A DNA stretch of 64,000 nucleotides from Adineta ricciae (Eukaryota > Rotifera > Eurotatoria > Adinetida > Adinetidae), in the NCBI GenBank assembly GCA_905250025.1, contig CAJNOJ010000024.1, positions 1-64,000 on the forward strand, written 5' to 3'. The notes under the pieces were generated by a model. That model did not search any database. It saw only the letters and a program-made list of their open reading frames with translations, and was not told where the DNA came from. Both the position numbers and the translations under genes were made by a program. The first letter of the stretch is position 1. Each line of letters opens with the position of its first letter. This document shows, in pieces, positions 48,893 to 60,809 of the stretch.

Positions 48893-51470
48893 TTATGAAG
48901 AACTGTCGGTTAAAACAGGTTTCAATCGTAGATTGAGTTTGACTTGTTTGGTGACTCGTCGAATAACAGGTAAATAGACCATACAAGGTACAAATGTGTG
49001 TGCAAATTTAGGATCTTCACTTTCGAGGAGAAATGGTTGTAGACCGCCATTTGCTTCGGTCAAAGAATTAATTCGTTTGTTCGTATCGGTCGACGATTGA
49101 CTTAAACTTCGTTTACGTTTCAATGAATTATGATTTCCATCGGACTCATCTTCACTTTCTTGTTCTTGTTGCTCAGTAGTATTTCCGGCTGCTAATGACA
49201 GAAACGGGTTTAGCATGGAATTCTCATGCATACCAGTAGCTGCTTTCATGAGTTGAATTAGTGTTTGATATGTCGGATCAGATGTATCATTGTGCAATGT
49301 TTGCATATGAAACATATAGAGATATTTCGTCGAGAAATCTTTTTTACATATATAACAATATGTATTGCTGTTTTCGTTATTGGATTCGTTGATATCAGCT
49401 GGCTCAGAAGACGGATTATCTGAAAAGGAGAAAAGTCATCGATTACTACCTGACCGGATGTTTGCTTAAAGAGATTTAGCATACCGTTGTCGGGATCAGT
49501 ATGTTCATCTTGTTGATTTTCTGCTCCTGGTGATTTCATTACATCGTTCAAGGCTGACTGATGAAGTGTATTAGGCAGTACCATCGTCGGCGGCATGCTA
49601 TCACCATTACCGTTTGAAGTATGATTTGTTCCGTTGATGATCCCATGAACTTTTGCTAGAATAGAAAAAAAAAGATGAGTAACGACCAAAATGTGAGATC
49701 TTCACCTACCTTTATGTGTTTTTAGAAAATATTTATTACAAACTTGTTTATTACATATTTCACAAACAACGCGATCGGCCATTTTTGCACAGAAATAAGA
49801 ATCGTGCAGGATTCCATACGATGCTGGTGGCCCTTGGCCAGCAACAAGTTTATGTGCCAGTGGACTGGTCGTATCAACATAAGGTTGTAAGAAACCTAGA
49901 GTGCTCGACGGTGATATTGGAAATGTTGGTGTTGCTGTCAATGGTGGTGATGATTTGTTCGCTAGATTTTTCTTCGTTGTTTCATTCGGATGAAATGTAT
50001 TCATGTGCATTCGCAGAAGAGCTTTGTTACGAAATTCTTGTTGACACACATGACAACGACGCACAGATGAGGAAGGTGGCGGTGATGACGATGATGACGA
50101 TAGACTTTCAGTATGATTAGTCGCCGCATTGCCCGGAAATAATGGCTTAATATCAGTTGCTGTCGTTGGAAGGTAGAATGGGTTTGATAAAGAAGAGATA
50201 CTTGGTGGGACTAGAGATGACAAATTAGATGCAAAATGACAAGAAAAGAATGAAAAAGTCAATCTACCTTGCGTAGGCCGACTAGCTTGACTTTTGACCG
50301 GGCTTTCATTGGCGCTTTTTTGTAATGATTTGATATAATCGGTATAGATTCCATGACATTCACCCTTGTGTTTCTATTTGAAAAAAAAAGCAATCGGAAT
50401 TCAATTTTAATCCTTTACACATCTCGACTAACGAATTGTTTATTCTGGTATGCATTCGTTCGTTCGTGGATAAATAAGCTTATTAAAAGTCAGATAAGCT
50501 CCTCGTTTCTACTATCTTTTGAAGATGTTCACAATGTTCTCTCTTCAATATTTACATCGAAACAGAAAGAAGAAGAAGAAGAAGAAGAAGAAAAAAGATT
50601 CATCTAAAATTAAACATCACATCTTTTTGAACAAAAGAGGTAATCTCTACAAACAGTAGTTTGAACGAAAGTAAAGCAATCTATTAGTGTGCGTGCTTGA
50701 CAATGTTTGGAATATTTAAACTAGAAGTCCTTCTTTCTCAGGCAATGTAAACAATGAACGTGACTTAACTTCAATTTGATCAATACTTACACGAAGATAA
50801 TATTTATTACAAAAACGTTTTTGGCAAATCTAAAACAAAAGACTGTTCCAAGCAAAGCATCACAAATGACCTAATTACGCACTTCACAATAATCTTCGCC
50901 CACCTTTTGTGACGATGGTTCAGCTGATTGGATTGGTGAGGATGACGAAGGCGGTGTTGATTGATTGGTATTCGAGTCGATTGCGGAGAACGATGGAGAA
51001 ACGACGTTGAGAACACCATGTTTTTTAGCGAAATGGGTTTTGAGAAAATATTTATTGCAGAATGAACGTTCGCATAGATTACAATAGGCTTTCGTCGGGG
51101 AGTATTGATCGGAATTGTTGTTTTCCGGCGAAGGCGATTGACCATTGGTCAGATCTTTTGAAAGAAACATCGAATTATTTTTTTCGTTAATATCAAAATG
51201 GGAATCTTTACCTGTGGGAATACCTTCGTCTTCACTTGTAACTCTAGAAAGCAAAAAATATTTATGATTGACTAGGAAACATGATTCTTACCGATTCGGT
51301 TTGATCTGTTTACGTTTGTTTGGTGATTTGAAAAGATCGTCATGGCGTTTTTCATCAGTGGATTTGCTTATTGACAAATCATTGATTTCATCTTCTTTAA
51401 TGATTGAATTTTGCTCACCAATCATTGTCGATTCTGCTTTCAATATATCTTCGTCTTGAATGATCATCAT
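48893..51470 (-). CDS. Five-finger C2H2 zinc-finger protein (likely transcription factor)
   Basis: Seven exons, complement(48893..49419, 49485..49655, 49710..50210, 50268..50373, 50791..50829, 50883..51243, 51292..51470), give 627 residues with consistent phases. The start chosen is ATG at 51470, since no acceptor lies upstream of it in frame. Fingers: CNLCERSFCNKYFLKTH, CEICQKRFCNKYYLRKH, CHVCQQEFRNKALLRMH, CEICNKQVCNKYFLKTHK, and CYICKKDFSTKYLYMFH. Three share an unusual C-N-K-Y-[FY]-L core. Between fingers are long Ser/Pro-rich stretches, and a nuclear-signal-like LKRKRS lies near the C-terminus. Finger 2 is split across three exons, the middle one 39 bp. I do not recognise the orthologue. 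Its intron 50374-50790 contains a GAA run. Confidence 0.85.
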
Positions 51471-54432
51471 TTGAGACGATGCATCAGACAAGGAAAAAAA
51501 CGAAGACAGAGAGAAAAAGAAAATCTAAATAGAGAGAGAGAGAGAAATATGTACAATAGAGACGAGAGAGAGAAAGAGGGAGAGAAAAGACGAAGAAGAT
51601 TTATTAGTTTTGTTCTATAACATAGCAGAAGCAAGCAAGATGTATATCTTCTCCTTCGTCTTCTTTTTTTTTCTCTTTCAAAATCAAGCAACCCCGTTGG
51701 CTCATCATCATTATCGTCTCGCAGGCACGCGTCGTCCTCCTGTACGATATTTTCAATACATGTGTACACACAGATATGAGAAAAGAAAAACAGAATATGC
51801 ACGTATATCGTTCGGGTTTTGCCCGCTCGAGAAGGGGAGAGAACGGAAGCGACACACGGATCTAATTGAAAAATGAGGAAGAAGATGATCAATATCTTCG
51901 TAGCAAGAACATCTGGTGTGTTCTTTTAGTATTAGTGAAAAAGAAAAAGATCAAAAGGTCAAATTCTTGAAATTCATCAGACAATAATGCCGAAAGAAAA
52001 CTTAGTCAACGAGATCTCACATAGATAACATAGTTTGAAATCGAAACAATTTCGCGAATAAATTCATTCAAATATGCAATCGTCAAGTTTAGATTTACAA
52101 CCTAATTGACAACAAAGAATAAACAGGAAATAACATCAAAGTTCGAAAACGGATATCTCATTTCCGACTAGACCTGTTTATTGTTCAACATCGTTCGAAA
52201 TTTTGACAAATGAACTTCGCGAACTGTCAGAAAGATTTCTTGTCAGTTTCTGATAATGTAGTTTTCGATCTTCTTCAAACTGAGCCTATCGATGACCAGA
52301 TGTCACGAATGCGATCATTCCAGTGAGAACAAATCTTCCTTTTTGTTATTCTTAGGGAAAAAAATAAATGAGAAGCACGACCGATCAGATATCTTGACTT
52401 TCTCTTGAGAAAATAATGTTCTAATATCCTTTCATTCGATTCATATACGCATTGACATATCATTTCTCGTTCTACTTCTTCAAATATCTTCTCCATACGA
52501 TTTGGATCATGCTGTGTGATGCAACAATGAAGAAGATCGGAAAGAACTGTATATATACATCGCAGATGAAAATATTCTCGCGCGAAGACGAACACATTTT
52601 CCAGCGCAGCATGTCTCATCGGATGATACAAATAATAAATCTTAGAAAACAAGCAATCGAACGGAAAAGGCACTCTAAAATGAAAACATAATAGATAGTC
52701 GACAAGGAAGAAGAAGAAGAAGAAGAAGCCTAGTAGGTTGTTTATTCAAAGCAGTCAGGCGAGTTGATGATGGACAACGTTTCTTTCCATTTTGCTGATA
52801 TGCAATCGACTTTTAACGGTTCACCTCTTGCTGCTCGAGGTGATTAGGACAATATGGGAGCGGAAGAAAAGGCAGAAGTTCTGAAAAAATGATAATGATG
52901 AGATGAACGATATATTCTCAATGCGAAAGCAACAGAAGATAACAGACACGCGTCTGCTACACATCGGTGAATTTCTTTTCAATTGATCGAAAGTACACTA
53001 CTCCAGATGTATATGTGAACAAATAACTCTTCAGACAAATGCTCATTTAAGAAAAAGAAAAAACGATCATGTCGACGAACATCGTTTGCAATTCGTTGGA
53101 CACTCAATCGATCTTTCAAGCAAGATATGAGCATAATCACAAGGCTCATTTTCTTTCTGTCGGCAGTAACAGAACGAACGTTTTTCAATTTCCGTTTCTT
53201 GTTGTTTGCAAACGATCAATAGACTCGATTCATAACCTATGTGATAGAATGAAAGTAACGCCCCTCTCTCTCTCTCACATACAAAAGAAATTGATATACT
53301 TTGAAGTTTGAAATCAAATAGAAACTCGTGAATGTACCAGCGAAACTTACTTTGTTGAAAACTGTATTGTTTTGCTTTGATTAATTGTGTACATACGCAT
53401 AAGAGACTACAACATGTATATTTGATGTCAATTCGACTATTGAATGAAGGGGAGAGAAAGAGACGATTATCGTCTACAAAATCGATAAAAATTTATGCAT
53501 AGAAGAGTAAAAGAGCACGATTGAATTTTCGATTTCTTCTTCATTTTTCTTTCGTATTTCAAAATAAACATCAATTGGTTTCTCTTCTGTTTTCTTTCCT
53601 CCATACACACCTGCGTATGTATGTCAACGAACGATATCGCATCTCGCGTTAGTTATTTATTAATTTTTTTCTCTCTCTCTGTACACATCATTGTGCAAAG
53701 GAGAAGAAAAGAGAAGAAATCGAAATGCAATAGGAAAAATCAAATAGTTAAAGATTTTGTAAGGTATACATCGTCTCGTTGAGTTTTATAATTGGTAATG
53801 TTTATTTATTCTTCCAGATTTCAATCAACATTTGTATTTCGTTTCATAATTGAAAAGAAAGAAGAAAACGTAGTCCGCAGACGAAAAAGAAACTTCGTTT
53901 TTTTTTGGAGACCTGGCGCCATTTTCGTCGGTTGCACAGAAATATCGACGATTAACACAGAAGAAATTTGACATTTTTCGAGGTGAGAAAGAGAACAGCC
54001 TTTAATGGTTAGTTTTACTTTCAAAAACGACAGTTGAATATGTATATACATACAGTTACTTCGAGAATATCGATTTTTAATTGCCCACGAATACGATTTC
54101 TATCCAAAGAAAACAAAAATGGCCTTTGTCACTTCAAAAGTAATTGGAGCACAAGTATATGATCAATTAATATTGTATTTCATTATGTTTACGATCTTAA
54201 CAGCGAACTAAAATATAAAACATTACCTCTTTGATTATTGAGAACATCGATTTGTTTGAAGATATTTCATTGTTGAGTCAAAAATGAGTAAAACACTTCA
54301 CTGACTAATTTCAACCTGGAATAACAATGTATTACTCATTTTTATCTTTTCGATACACTCGTCATACTTGTTATCTGCGCGTCTATATATATATATATAT
54401 GGTGAGAACTCCAGTCCCTTGAAAACATAGTC
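51471..54432. other. Gene-poor region upstream of the zinc-finger gene
   Basis: About 3 kb hold purine- and pyrimidine-rich runs (GA runs at 51530-51600, CT/T runs near 51660, a GAA run at 52708-52728, CT runs at 53262-53278 and 53670-53680). Open frames are short and of simple composition. I see no gene. 5' leader exons of the zinc-finger gene may lie here. Confidence 0.5.
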
Positions 54433-55221
54433 ATGGCTCGTCTTTCATGTGGTATTCAATGTTCGCGTACAATGTTATTCATCTTGAACATTGTATTTCT
54501 TATTTTGGGTTTGTCACTGTTGGGTTTTGGTATATATTTGAGTGTTAGCAAAAAATTTGATGTCGCTTTGTCGGAACATATCAATGCTAGCGTTCTCGGT
54601 GGAAATGTTCTACGAGATATTGGATACGTTCTGATTATTTTTGCTGTTTTCACTGTACTATTATCAACATTCGGCTGCTGTGGTATGTATAGTTGTCATA
54701 GAGGTCTCGGACAGATTGGATAGTCTTCTGTATTGTCTTTTGTAGGTGCAATTTGTAAAAATCGTGTGTTGCTCTATTTATACACGTTGATCCTTAGTCT
54801 TTTGGTCATTGGCGAAATAGTGGCATTTATTTTATTGTTAAGTTCACGAACGTCGATTCGTGATAGCTATCAAAGTGGTTTCAAGGAATTCTTCAATGAA
54901 GCTTACAGCAATAATCATACGGACCTTGAGAAAATTATCGAAGATATGGAGATTGAATTCAAATGTTGTGGTGCAAACAATGTCACTGATTATTATACGC
55001 GCAATTTTACCGTTCCATCGAGTTGCCATGAGAAACAAGATGTACACAAACCGATTTTTAGTAAAGGTTGCGCAGAGACGGTTGTTGAGTGGCTCTGGGA
55101 TCAATTTCCGATTATCGGAAGTGTCTTGGGTAGTATTTTCCTAATTGAAATCTTTGGAATTATATCGTCCGTTGCTCTGGCAATTGCAATTTCCCATTCG
55201 ACATACAATGAAATCTTGTAA
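54433..55221 (+). CDS. Tetraspanin, copy 1 (two exons)
   Basis: Exons 54433-54682 and 54746-55221 give 241 residues. There are four TM segments: two in the first half, with FGCCG at the exon junction, the third after CKNRVLLYLYTL, and the fourth near the C-terminus. The large extracellular loop has the diagnostic CCG (FKCCGANN), PSSC and a later GC (SKGCAE), giving two disulfide bonds, and N-glycosylation sites. Tetraspanins organise membrane microdomains and partner receptors. A TA-repeat (54383-54401) lies about 30 bp before the ATG; AATAAA lies at 55281. Intron phase 1 after the CCG-like motif is a common tetraspanin intron position. Confidence 0.92.
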
Positions 55222-55522
55222 TGATTGTCATTTTACGTGCTTGTTACTATTCAGATTGATTTTGTATTTTTTTAAAGAAGAATAAAAGTGCTCTAGCTGA
55301 TTGATTGTTAACAAAACACTTGAAACTCAAAATGATTAGTATGCGCGTACATAGAAATGAGAATATTTACAATAGGCTTTAGCTAGAAACCTGTTTGATT
55401 GAGCAAAAATATCTCTTAATGATCATTCAATTCTGTAATTTCAAATAACTACACCTATTTTTTTGCAGAAGTCGGTTTATGTTTCATCCAGAACAGAACT
55501 TTCCAAGAATATGAAACAAAAA
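55222..55522. other. Convergent intergenic region between tetraspanin 1 and the amine oxidase
   Basis: These 301 bp carry the tetraspanin poly(A) signal (55281). No coding sequence was seen. Confidence 0.5.
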
Positions 55523-56860
55523 TTAAGAAGTGCATAATTGACTTTGAATGTTCTTTGCTGCTCTCTGACCACTTTGAAAAGCTGAATGAACGCAACCGTA
55601 CGACCATTGATGAATACCATCATCAACGTTTGCATGTTCACCTGCCCATTGTACACGACCATCCGATGTTTCTCTTGCTAATAATTCGATCGTATGAGGT
55701 CCTGTATTAACCGAAAAATACGAATAGGATCCATATGATAGTGGATCGTGTGCCCAACGAGTAAGTCTATAATGAGTTGGATCGGGAATGGTTTTCTCAG
55801 GGAAAATTTGTCGTAGAAACTTCATTATTTGTTCTATAGTTTCAGTATCCGAAAGAACCTCTAGTTCGTGTGCAAATGAACCGGTAACAAGGAAGATAAG
55901 AATATTTTCCGGTGGTGGGAGACAAAGAGCAAATCGAAAACGTCCACGTCGTTCATTGCATGCATGTACAAAACACGCCACATTTTCATTCCAAAAGCAT
56001 ACAGGAAATTTTATAATTAATTTATTCATTAGACCCATACCCATTTGATCGATGGCTTGGCGCTTCCAATCAGGTAGTGGAGGTTGAAATGTGATTGTTT
56101 CATGTTTTAAACATCCTAATGGAATAGTGATGATTACTCGACGACAGTGAATCTTTGAAGAATTATTCGATGTTGTAATCTCGATTCGTTCGGGATCTGT
56201 CGTATCGATACGTGTAACGAGTGTATTCAATTCAATAGGTAAATTATGTTTTTCTGCAATTCGTTCTAACAAATTTCCATAACCACTTGGAACCCAGAAA
56301 TCACCTCCGTCAGCAGCACCCACACCCCATTGTTTTCCCGAGAGCTGAGCGAAATCTGCTGCATCATATTGTTCACTACTCGAAAGGTAAAGGTCAACTA
56401 GACGTTTCACCGGCCCGTTATTTGGTACCAATCGATCATATATTTCTTGCATAATTTGTTGGATACTCTGGTCTTCTTCAGCTTCTTTCGATGATCTATA
56501 CGATTCTATATGTTCATCGATTTGAAGGTATATGTCACGTGCTTGAAACATTGCTTCGTGAGAAAATCGTTTGCCATCGTAATCCAAACAGAGCTGCGTA
56601 CCACCTATTCGACGTTCAGTGTCTTCGCTTTTCAAAGATTGATGGAAACTATAGAGTATATTCTGTGGCCCATACGAATGAATCCAACTTGCACCAAGAT
56701 CGACTCGCGCAGGTGCAAACGTTTCTCGATCGGTATACGCTCGACCACCAATACGATCACGAGCTTCAAGTATCACAAACGTTAAATTTGTTGATTGTAA
56801 TTCAATCGCTGCAGCGATACCAGCTGCACCTGCACCAACAATGATCACATCAGCATTCAT
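55523..56860 (-). CDS. Flavin-containing amine oxidase (polyamine oxidase-like), intronless
   Basis: A single frame of 445 residues starts at ATG 56860. The N-terminus is the FAD-binding dinucleotide fold: ADVIIVGAGAAGIAAAIEL (G-x-G-x-x-G), then an acidic residue in ILEARDRIGGRAYT, the amine-oxidase signature, and DLGASWIH. Near the C-terminus are W-A-H-D-P-L-S-Y-G-S-Y-S and VQWAGEHAN, where FAD contacts fall in polyamine and monoamine oxidases. Family members oxidise amines such as spermine or N-acetylpolyamines, releasing H2O2. There is no signal peptide and no SWIRM or tower domain, so it is not LSD1. No introns, and it sits between two plus-strand tetraspanins on the opposite strand. A 5' leader intron may end at 56870 (TTGCAG). 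Confidence 0.9.
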   Translation of the reverse strand: MNADVIIVGAGAAGIAAAIELQSTNLTFVILEARDRIGGRAYTDRETFAPARVDLGASWIHSYGPQNILYSFHQSLKSEDTERRIGGTQLCLDYDGKRFSHEAMFQARDIYLQIDEHIESYRSSKEAEEDQSIQQIMQEIYDRLVPNNGPVKRLVDLYLSSSEQYDAADFAQLSGKQWGVGAADGGDFWVPSGYGNLLERIAEKHNLPIELNTLVTRIDTTDPERIEITTSNNSSKIHCRRVIITIPLGCLKHETITFQPPLPDWKRQAIDQMGMGLMNKLIIKFPVCFWNENVACFVHACNERRGRFRFALCLPPPENILIFLVTGSFAHELEVLSDTETIEQIMKFLRQIFPEKTIPDPTHYRLTRWAHDPLSYGSYSYFSVNTGPHTIELLARETSDGRVQWAGEHANVDDGIHQWSYGCVHSAFQSGQRAAKNIQSQLCTS

Positions 56861-57186
56861 TTCGACACTGCAACAAAATAAGTTAATGCAAAAGGAAAAA
56901 TATAGTTGCACTTATAAGTATGTAATTTCGCAACATTCATTGTCAATAGTATGAGTCAAGAAGAAGGCAAACGCATCTAAATTTGTTTTTCTCGATCGTG
57001 TTTGATAATGTTGAAAAGGATATTGCTCTCCGGTGACAATGGGATGATTATTATAATACTTAGGTGGATAATTATCATTCAAAGCCCTTCTTTTCCACGC
57101 TGTATGTATGTCTATATATATATATATGATAGACGCATGAGTTCTACAGATACGCCTACCAGTTGGAAGAAGATACTGTATCATCG

Positions 57187-57921
57187 ATGTCTCATCTATC
57201 GTGCGGAATCAAATGGATACGTTTCGTACTCCTAGTATTGAACATAATATTTCTTATCGGTGGATGTTTGACCTTCGGTTTCGGAATTCACATGAAGATT
57301 AACGAAAATTTTATGAAGACAAGTACTCTCTATGATACAATCCAAGCGTTGGGAGCAGAAGCGATTCAATGGTTTGCAAAACTACTGATAATCATCGGCG
57401 CGATCATCTCTTGTTTAGCTATGTTTGGCTACTTTGGTGCTCTCTGTCATACTCGAATTTTGCTCTATATCTATTCGATTGCACTTTCATTGACAATCAT
57501 ATTCGAATTTGTGGGTATTATTGCTATGCTAAGTTTTCATAATAATCTTTGGGAATTCTACGATGCCGGTTTTACGAAGATATTTCAAGGTGCCTATCGA
57601 AACAACCAAACAAAAACTATTGAGATCATGTCAAAATTAGAACGAGAATTTCACTGTTGTGGCGTTAACAGTATAGGAGATTATATCAAATCTGACTATC
57701 GGATTCCTTTATCCTGCTATCCGAACCAAGTACCTCAAGAGAAACCGTTCAATCAAGGTTGTGCTGAAGCTATCGTAATTTGGATTTGGAATGAATTGCC
57801 ATTGATTACTGGAATATTCGGTACTATACTCCTAATCGAAATCTTTGTTGTAGTCGCATCGTTAGTGTTGGGCGTCGCTATTGCACATTCAGCAAATACA
57901 GAAATCTACTACAAGTTGTAG
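57187..57921 (+). CDS. Tetraspanin, copy 2 (intronless)
   Basis: The 244-residue frame starts at ATG 57187 (MSHLSCGIKWIRFVLLVLNI), chosen because it aligns with the start of tetraspanin 1. Four TM segments, FHCCGVNS, LSCY and NQGCAEA in the large loop and a similar C-terminus (IAHSANTEI versus ISHSTYNEI) show it is a paralogue of copy 1. The first-loop motif reads FGYFGA instead of FGCCGA, and the intron present there in copy 1 is missing. A TA-repeat (57112-57128) lies about 60 bp upstream, as in copy 1. An out-of-frame ATG at 57137 overlaps the start and could reduce translation. AATAAA lies at 57944. Confidence 0.92.
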   Translation: MSHLSCGIKWIRFVLLVLNIIFLIGGCLTFGFGIHMKINENFMKTSTLYDTIQALGAEAIQWFAKLLIIIGAIISCLAMFGYFGALCHTRILLYIYSIALSLTIIFEFVGIIAMLSFHNNLWEFYDAGFTKIFQGAYRNNQTKTIEIMSKLEREFHCCGVNSIGDYIKSDYRIPLSCYPNQVPQEKPFNQGCAEAIVIWIWNELPLITGIFGTILLIEIFVVVASLVLGVAIAHSANTEIYYKL

Positions 57922-60809
57922 ATTTTTTAAAAATATCTTGTCAAATAAATAAACTATCATTTAATCAGACTGGAACTTCATTTGATGTCTATTCGTTCGA
58001 GTTGTTTTGATATTGACTATCAAGAGTAAGTCTAAGCGAACTTACAAGGACAATTCCATTGACAAACACTATACAGTATCTCCTTCGTCATGTATAGGAT
58101 TATATTGGAGGTCTCATGTTGACGACAAATAATTCTAGAGCGTCTGTATCAACAATTGTAGATTATTTATTTTATTTCCAGGATACTCATCAGCGGTTCT
58201 CTTCCATATTTTTATCCGAAGAAGCAAAATCCATTTCATATTTATTATTATCAACATCCTATTCAAGTAAGTAGTTCACTCCGTGAGATGTCGAAGTTTG
58301 ATAATAGTGTAACTGAACTAGGATGTACATTTGAAAGAACAATTGATTCTTTCTTTTTCGTCACTTCAGACATTCAATGACGTATAGAAGCCAAACGAAA
58401 AATTACGAGTCAAAGCAAGGTCATTTGAATCGATCGATTCTAGTCAAAAAATTCTATATATCTAAGCTAAGGATATCTTACACTAACAAATAAGACAATT
58501 CTATTGACCTATAGTTGAATAACAAGTTCACGAAAAAAAGACAGAAAGAAAGAAAGAGATTCAAAGTAATGAAAAGAAAATAGTTTCAATTGATTTGTCG
58601 TCCCCGTCAAATAACAAATCTTGTATAGCCCTTTTGATCGATAATACTCATTGACTAAACATAAGCAGAAGAGAAATAAAAAAAAAAGACTGACGTATGT
58701 AATTTATCTTTCGTTTTCCAATCAAGTACCGAAGGATATTTTAGTAACACTCGAAATGTAATTATTCACCTGTTGATAGTTACATAATTCACACGTATAC
58801 ATATACATATATATCTATATATGTATGAACGTATGAAATCGAATCAAACTTATAATCGATCATCAGTGTGGTTGTGTGTGTGAAAAAAATCAGTGCACAC
58901 AGTTGAATGAGAGTGATGACGCTCATATAAATACGCAAAACAAATTGACTCTTAGGAATTGCTATTCATCCTACTGAATAGCTTGGTCATTATTGGGATT
59001 ACTATTGTCTTATGCCGATGACCTTGGAGTGATTTTCTTTTCATTCTTAATTGCTGTTTGTATATATGTGGATATTTAGTTGCTAACACTGCAAGAAATT
59101 ATGTAAGTGATGTAATAACCTTGTTGACATTGATGCTGAGCAGAATAATCAGAAATCTTTGTTGATCTATACTTTTTTTTTATTCACTTGACATTTGATG
59201 ATTGGATTAATGAACGCGAATAGTCGAACGTGCGATCATATCAATGTAACAGCTCAGATCTCTTCGCCTTACTCGAGTTTGTTTTCTCTTTCACTTTTGA
59301 TTATCGTCTTTAAATCAAATCTCCTTTCTTTGCTGAATCAACTCTCGGCCTACTTGATCGGTTGTTCACGTAAATCGAGAACAAGATTTGTTCAGATGAT
59401 ATGTCCTACGCACGATCGACCATCCATGCTGCAGTGTATAAGATATCCGATATTTGATCTTACACATCTCGCCAGTTAATGATGTAAAAAATCTGATGAT
59501 GACAATCAGTTTGCTTTTTTCACTAAGCAAACGTCCCTCATCTGCTTTTCGTCACTCACTCGCTCTCCCTCTTTTTCGAATGTGTGTCATGTCTAATAAT
59601 CAATAATAAGAACAGCATTTCAAAGATATATATATGTATAATATTTAAAAAAGTGTGCATCATTCGTTCTTTTTTTTTCTCTTTCCTTCTCTCCCTTTTC
59701 AATCGTCGGTCTGTCGTAGTAGCTCGAATAGGTATGTGTTGCGTTAATGAATGTGTTATCTATAGGTAATTCTGACAGTTTTGTTTATTAGACTTGAAAG
59801 TGTTCAATATGACGCAACGTTCACACACGCGAGTGAGAGAAAGGGAACTTTCTGTTCTTTTGATCTTTCTACAAGTATGTACGGAAGAATAATATTAATC
59901 ATTAGTAAAACGACTCGAAGAAATCGATGTCAAGACGTTGGACAATCTCATTGATTACCGATTTAGTGATCATTATCGTGTCTTTTGTTGAACACTTCCT
60001 TAGTCGCGACCTTAATAGGAATGGATAGTACCATATGAATGACCGGAGGCATAAGAATCGATTACACGCCCTACTGTTTATAGCAGCCTTTCATCATTAA
60101 TACGGGAAGAAGAAGAATAAGAACAAAACGTAGGAGAAATACTTCATCGTCGGACAAGACTATTTCATGAATAGGAAACTAGATCAATTCTCAATAGAAC
60201 GTCCGTTTTATTTCATTTCGACGACTAGTAATAGTAGTTTGTATTCATCATTTTGACACGAGCACGCATGTACAAATATCGCGCGTACACATCATGACGC
60301 TGAGTAACAATCGTTGTCTCTTCACAACACGAGTAATTCTTTTCTTTTTTTCTTTGTCTTCCTCGATAATTATTTACCTCGTGATTATTCAATGTATTTC
60401 TTGTTCTTGTTGATGTTGGTTGTTGTTATTGACGTAGAAGCTACAATCAATAGACACTTCACTAAACAATTGACTCTTATGGATGTTTGAGGTGTAGAAG
60501 CGTTTTTTTTTCTTCGTCATTAGTTTTTAATCATACTCGATAGTCTTACTTCTATCAAAAAAAAACGAAGAGCAAAGGTGGAGCGAGAGAATGTTGTTGT
60601 ATGACAATCGATAAAAATGTCAAATATTCGACTATTATTCTAATGAGAAAGACGTTCAATCTATACGAAGGTTAATCTTTTTTTTTTATTCTTATGTCTA
60701 TCCTTTCCTTCTGCTTCTCCTTTCTTATGAAATGTTGATTGATGAAGATGAAGTTGTGCTCTGATACACCTGCATTGTTTCATTCATTTGTCTCGATCGA
60801 TACTTCTAG
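57922..60809. other. Gene-poor region between tetraspanin 2 and the LRR receptor gene
   Basis: About 2.9 kb are AT-rich with simple repeats (TA-rich run at 58798-58830, GT run near 58868-58880, T and CT runs at 59670-59700). Frames are short and not protein-like. No RNA gene was recognised. The LRR promoter is probably within the last few hundred bases. Confidence 0.5.

Noticed and set aside
51411..52691. Arg/Glu- and Ser/Phe-rich open frames
   Set aside because: Composition follows the GA/CT simple repeats on both strands.
55788..56048. Plus-strand frames inside the amine oxidase
   Set aside because: Antisense shadows of a complete conserved gene.
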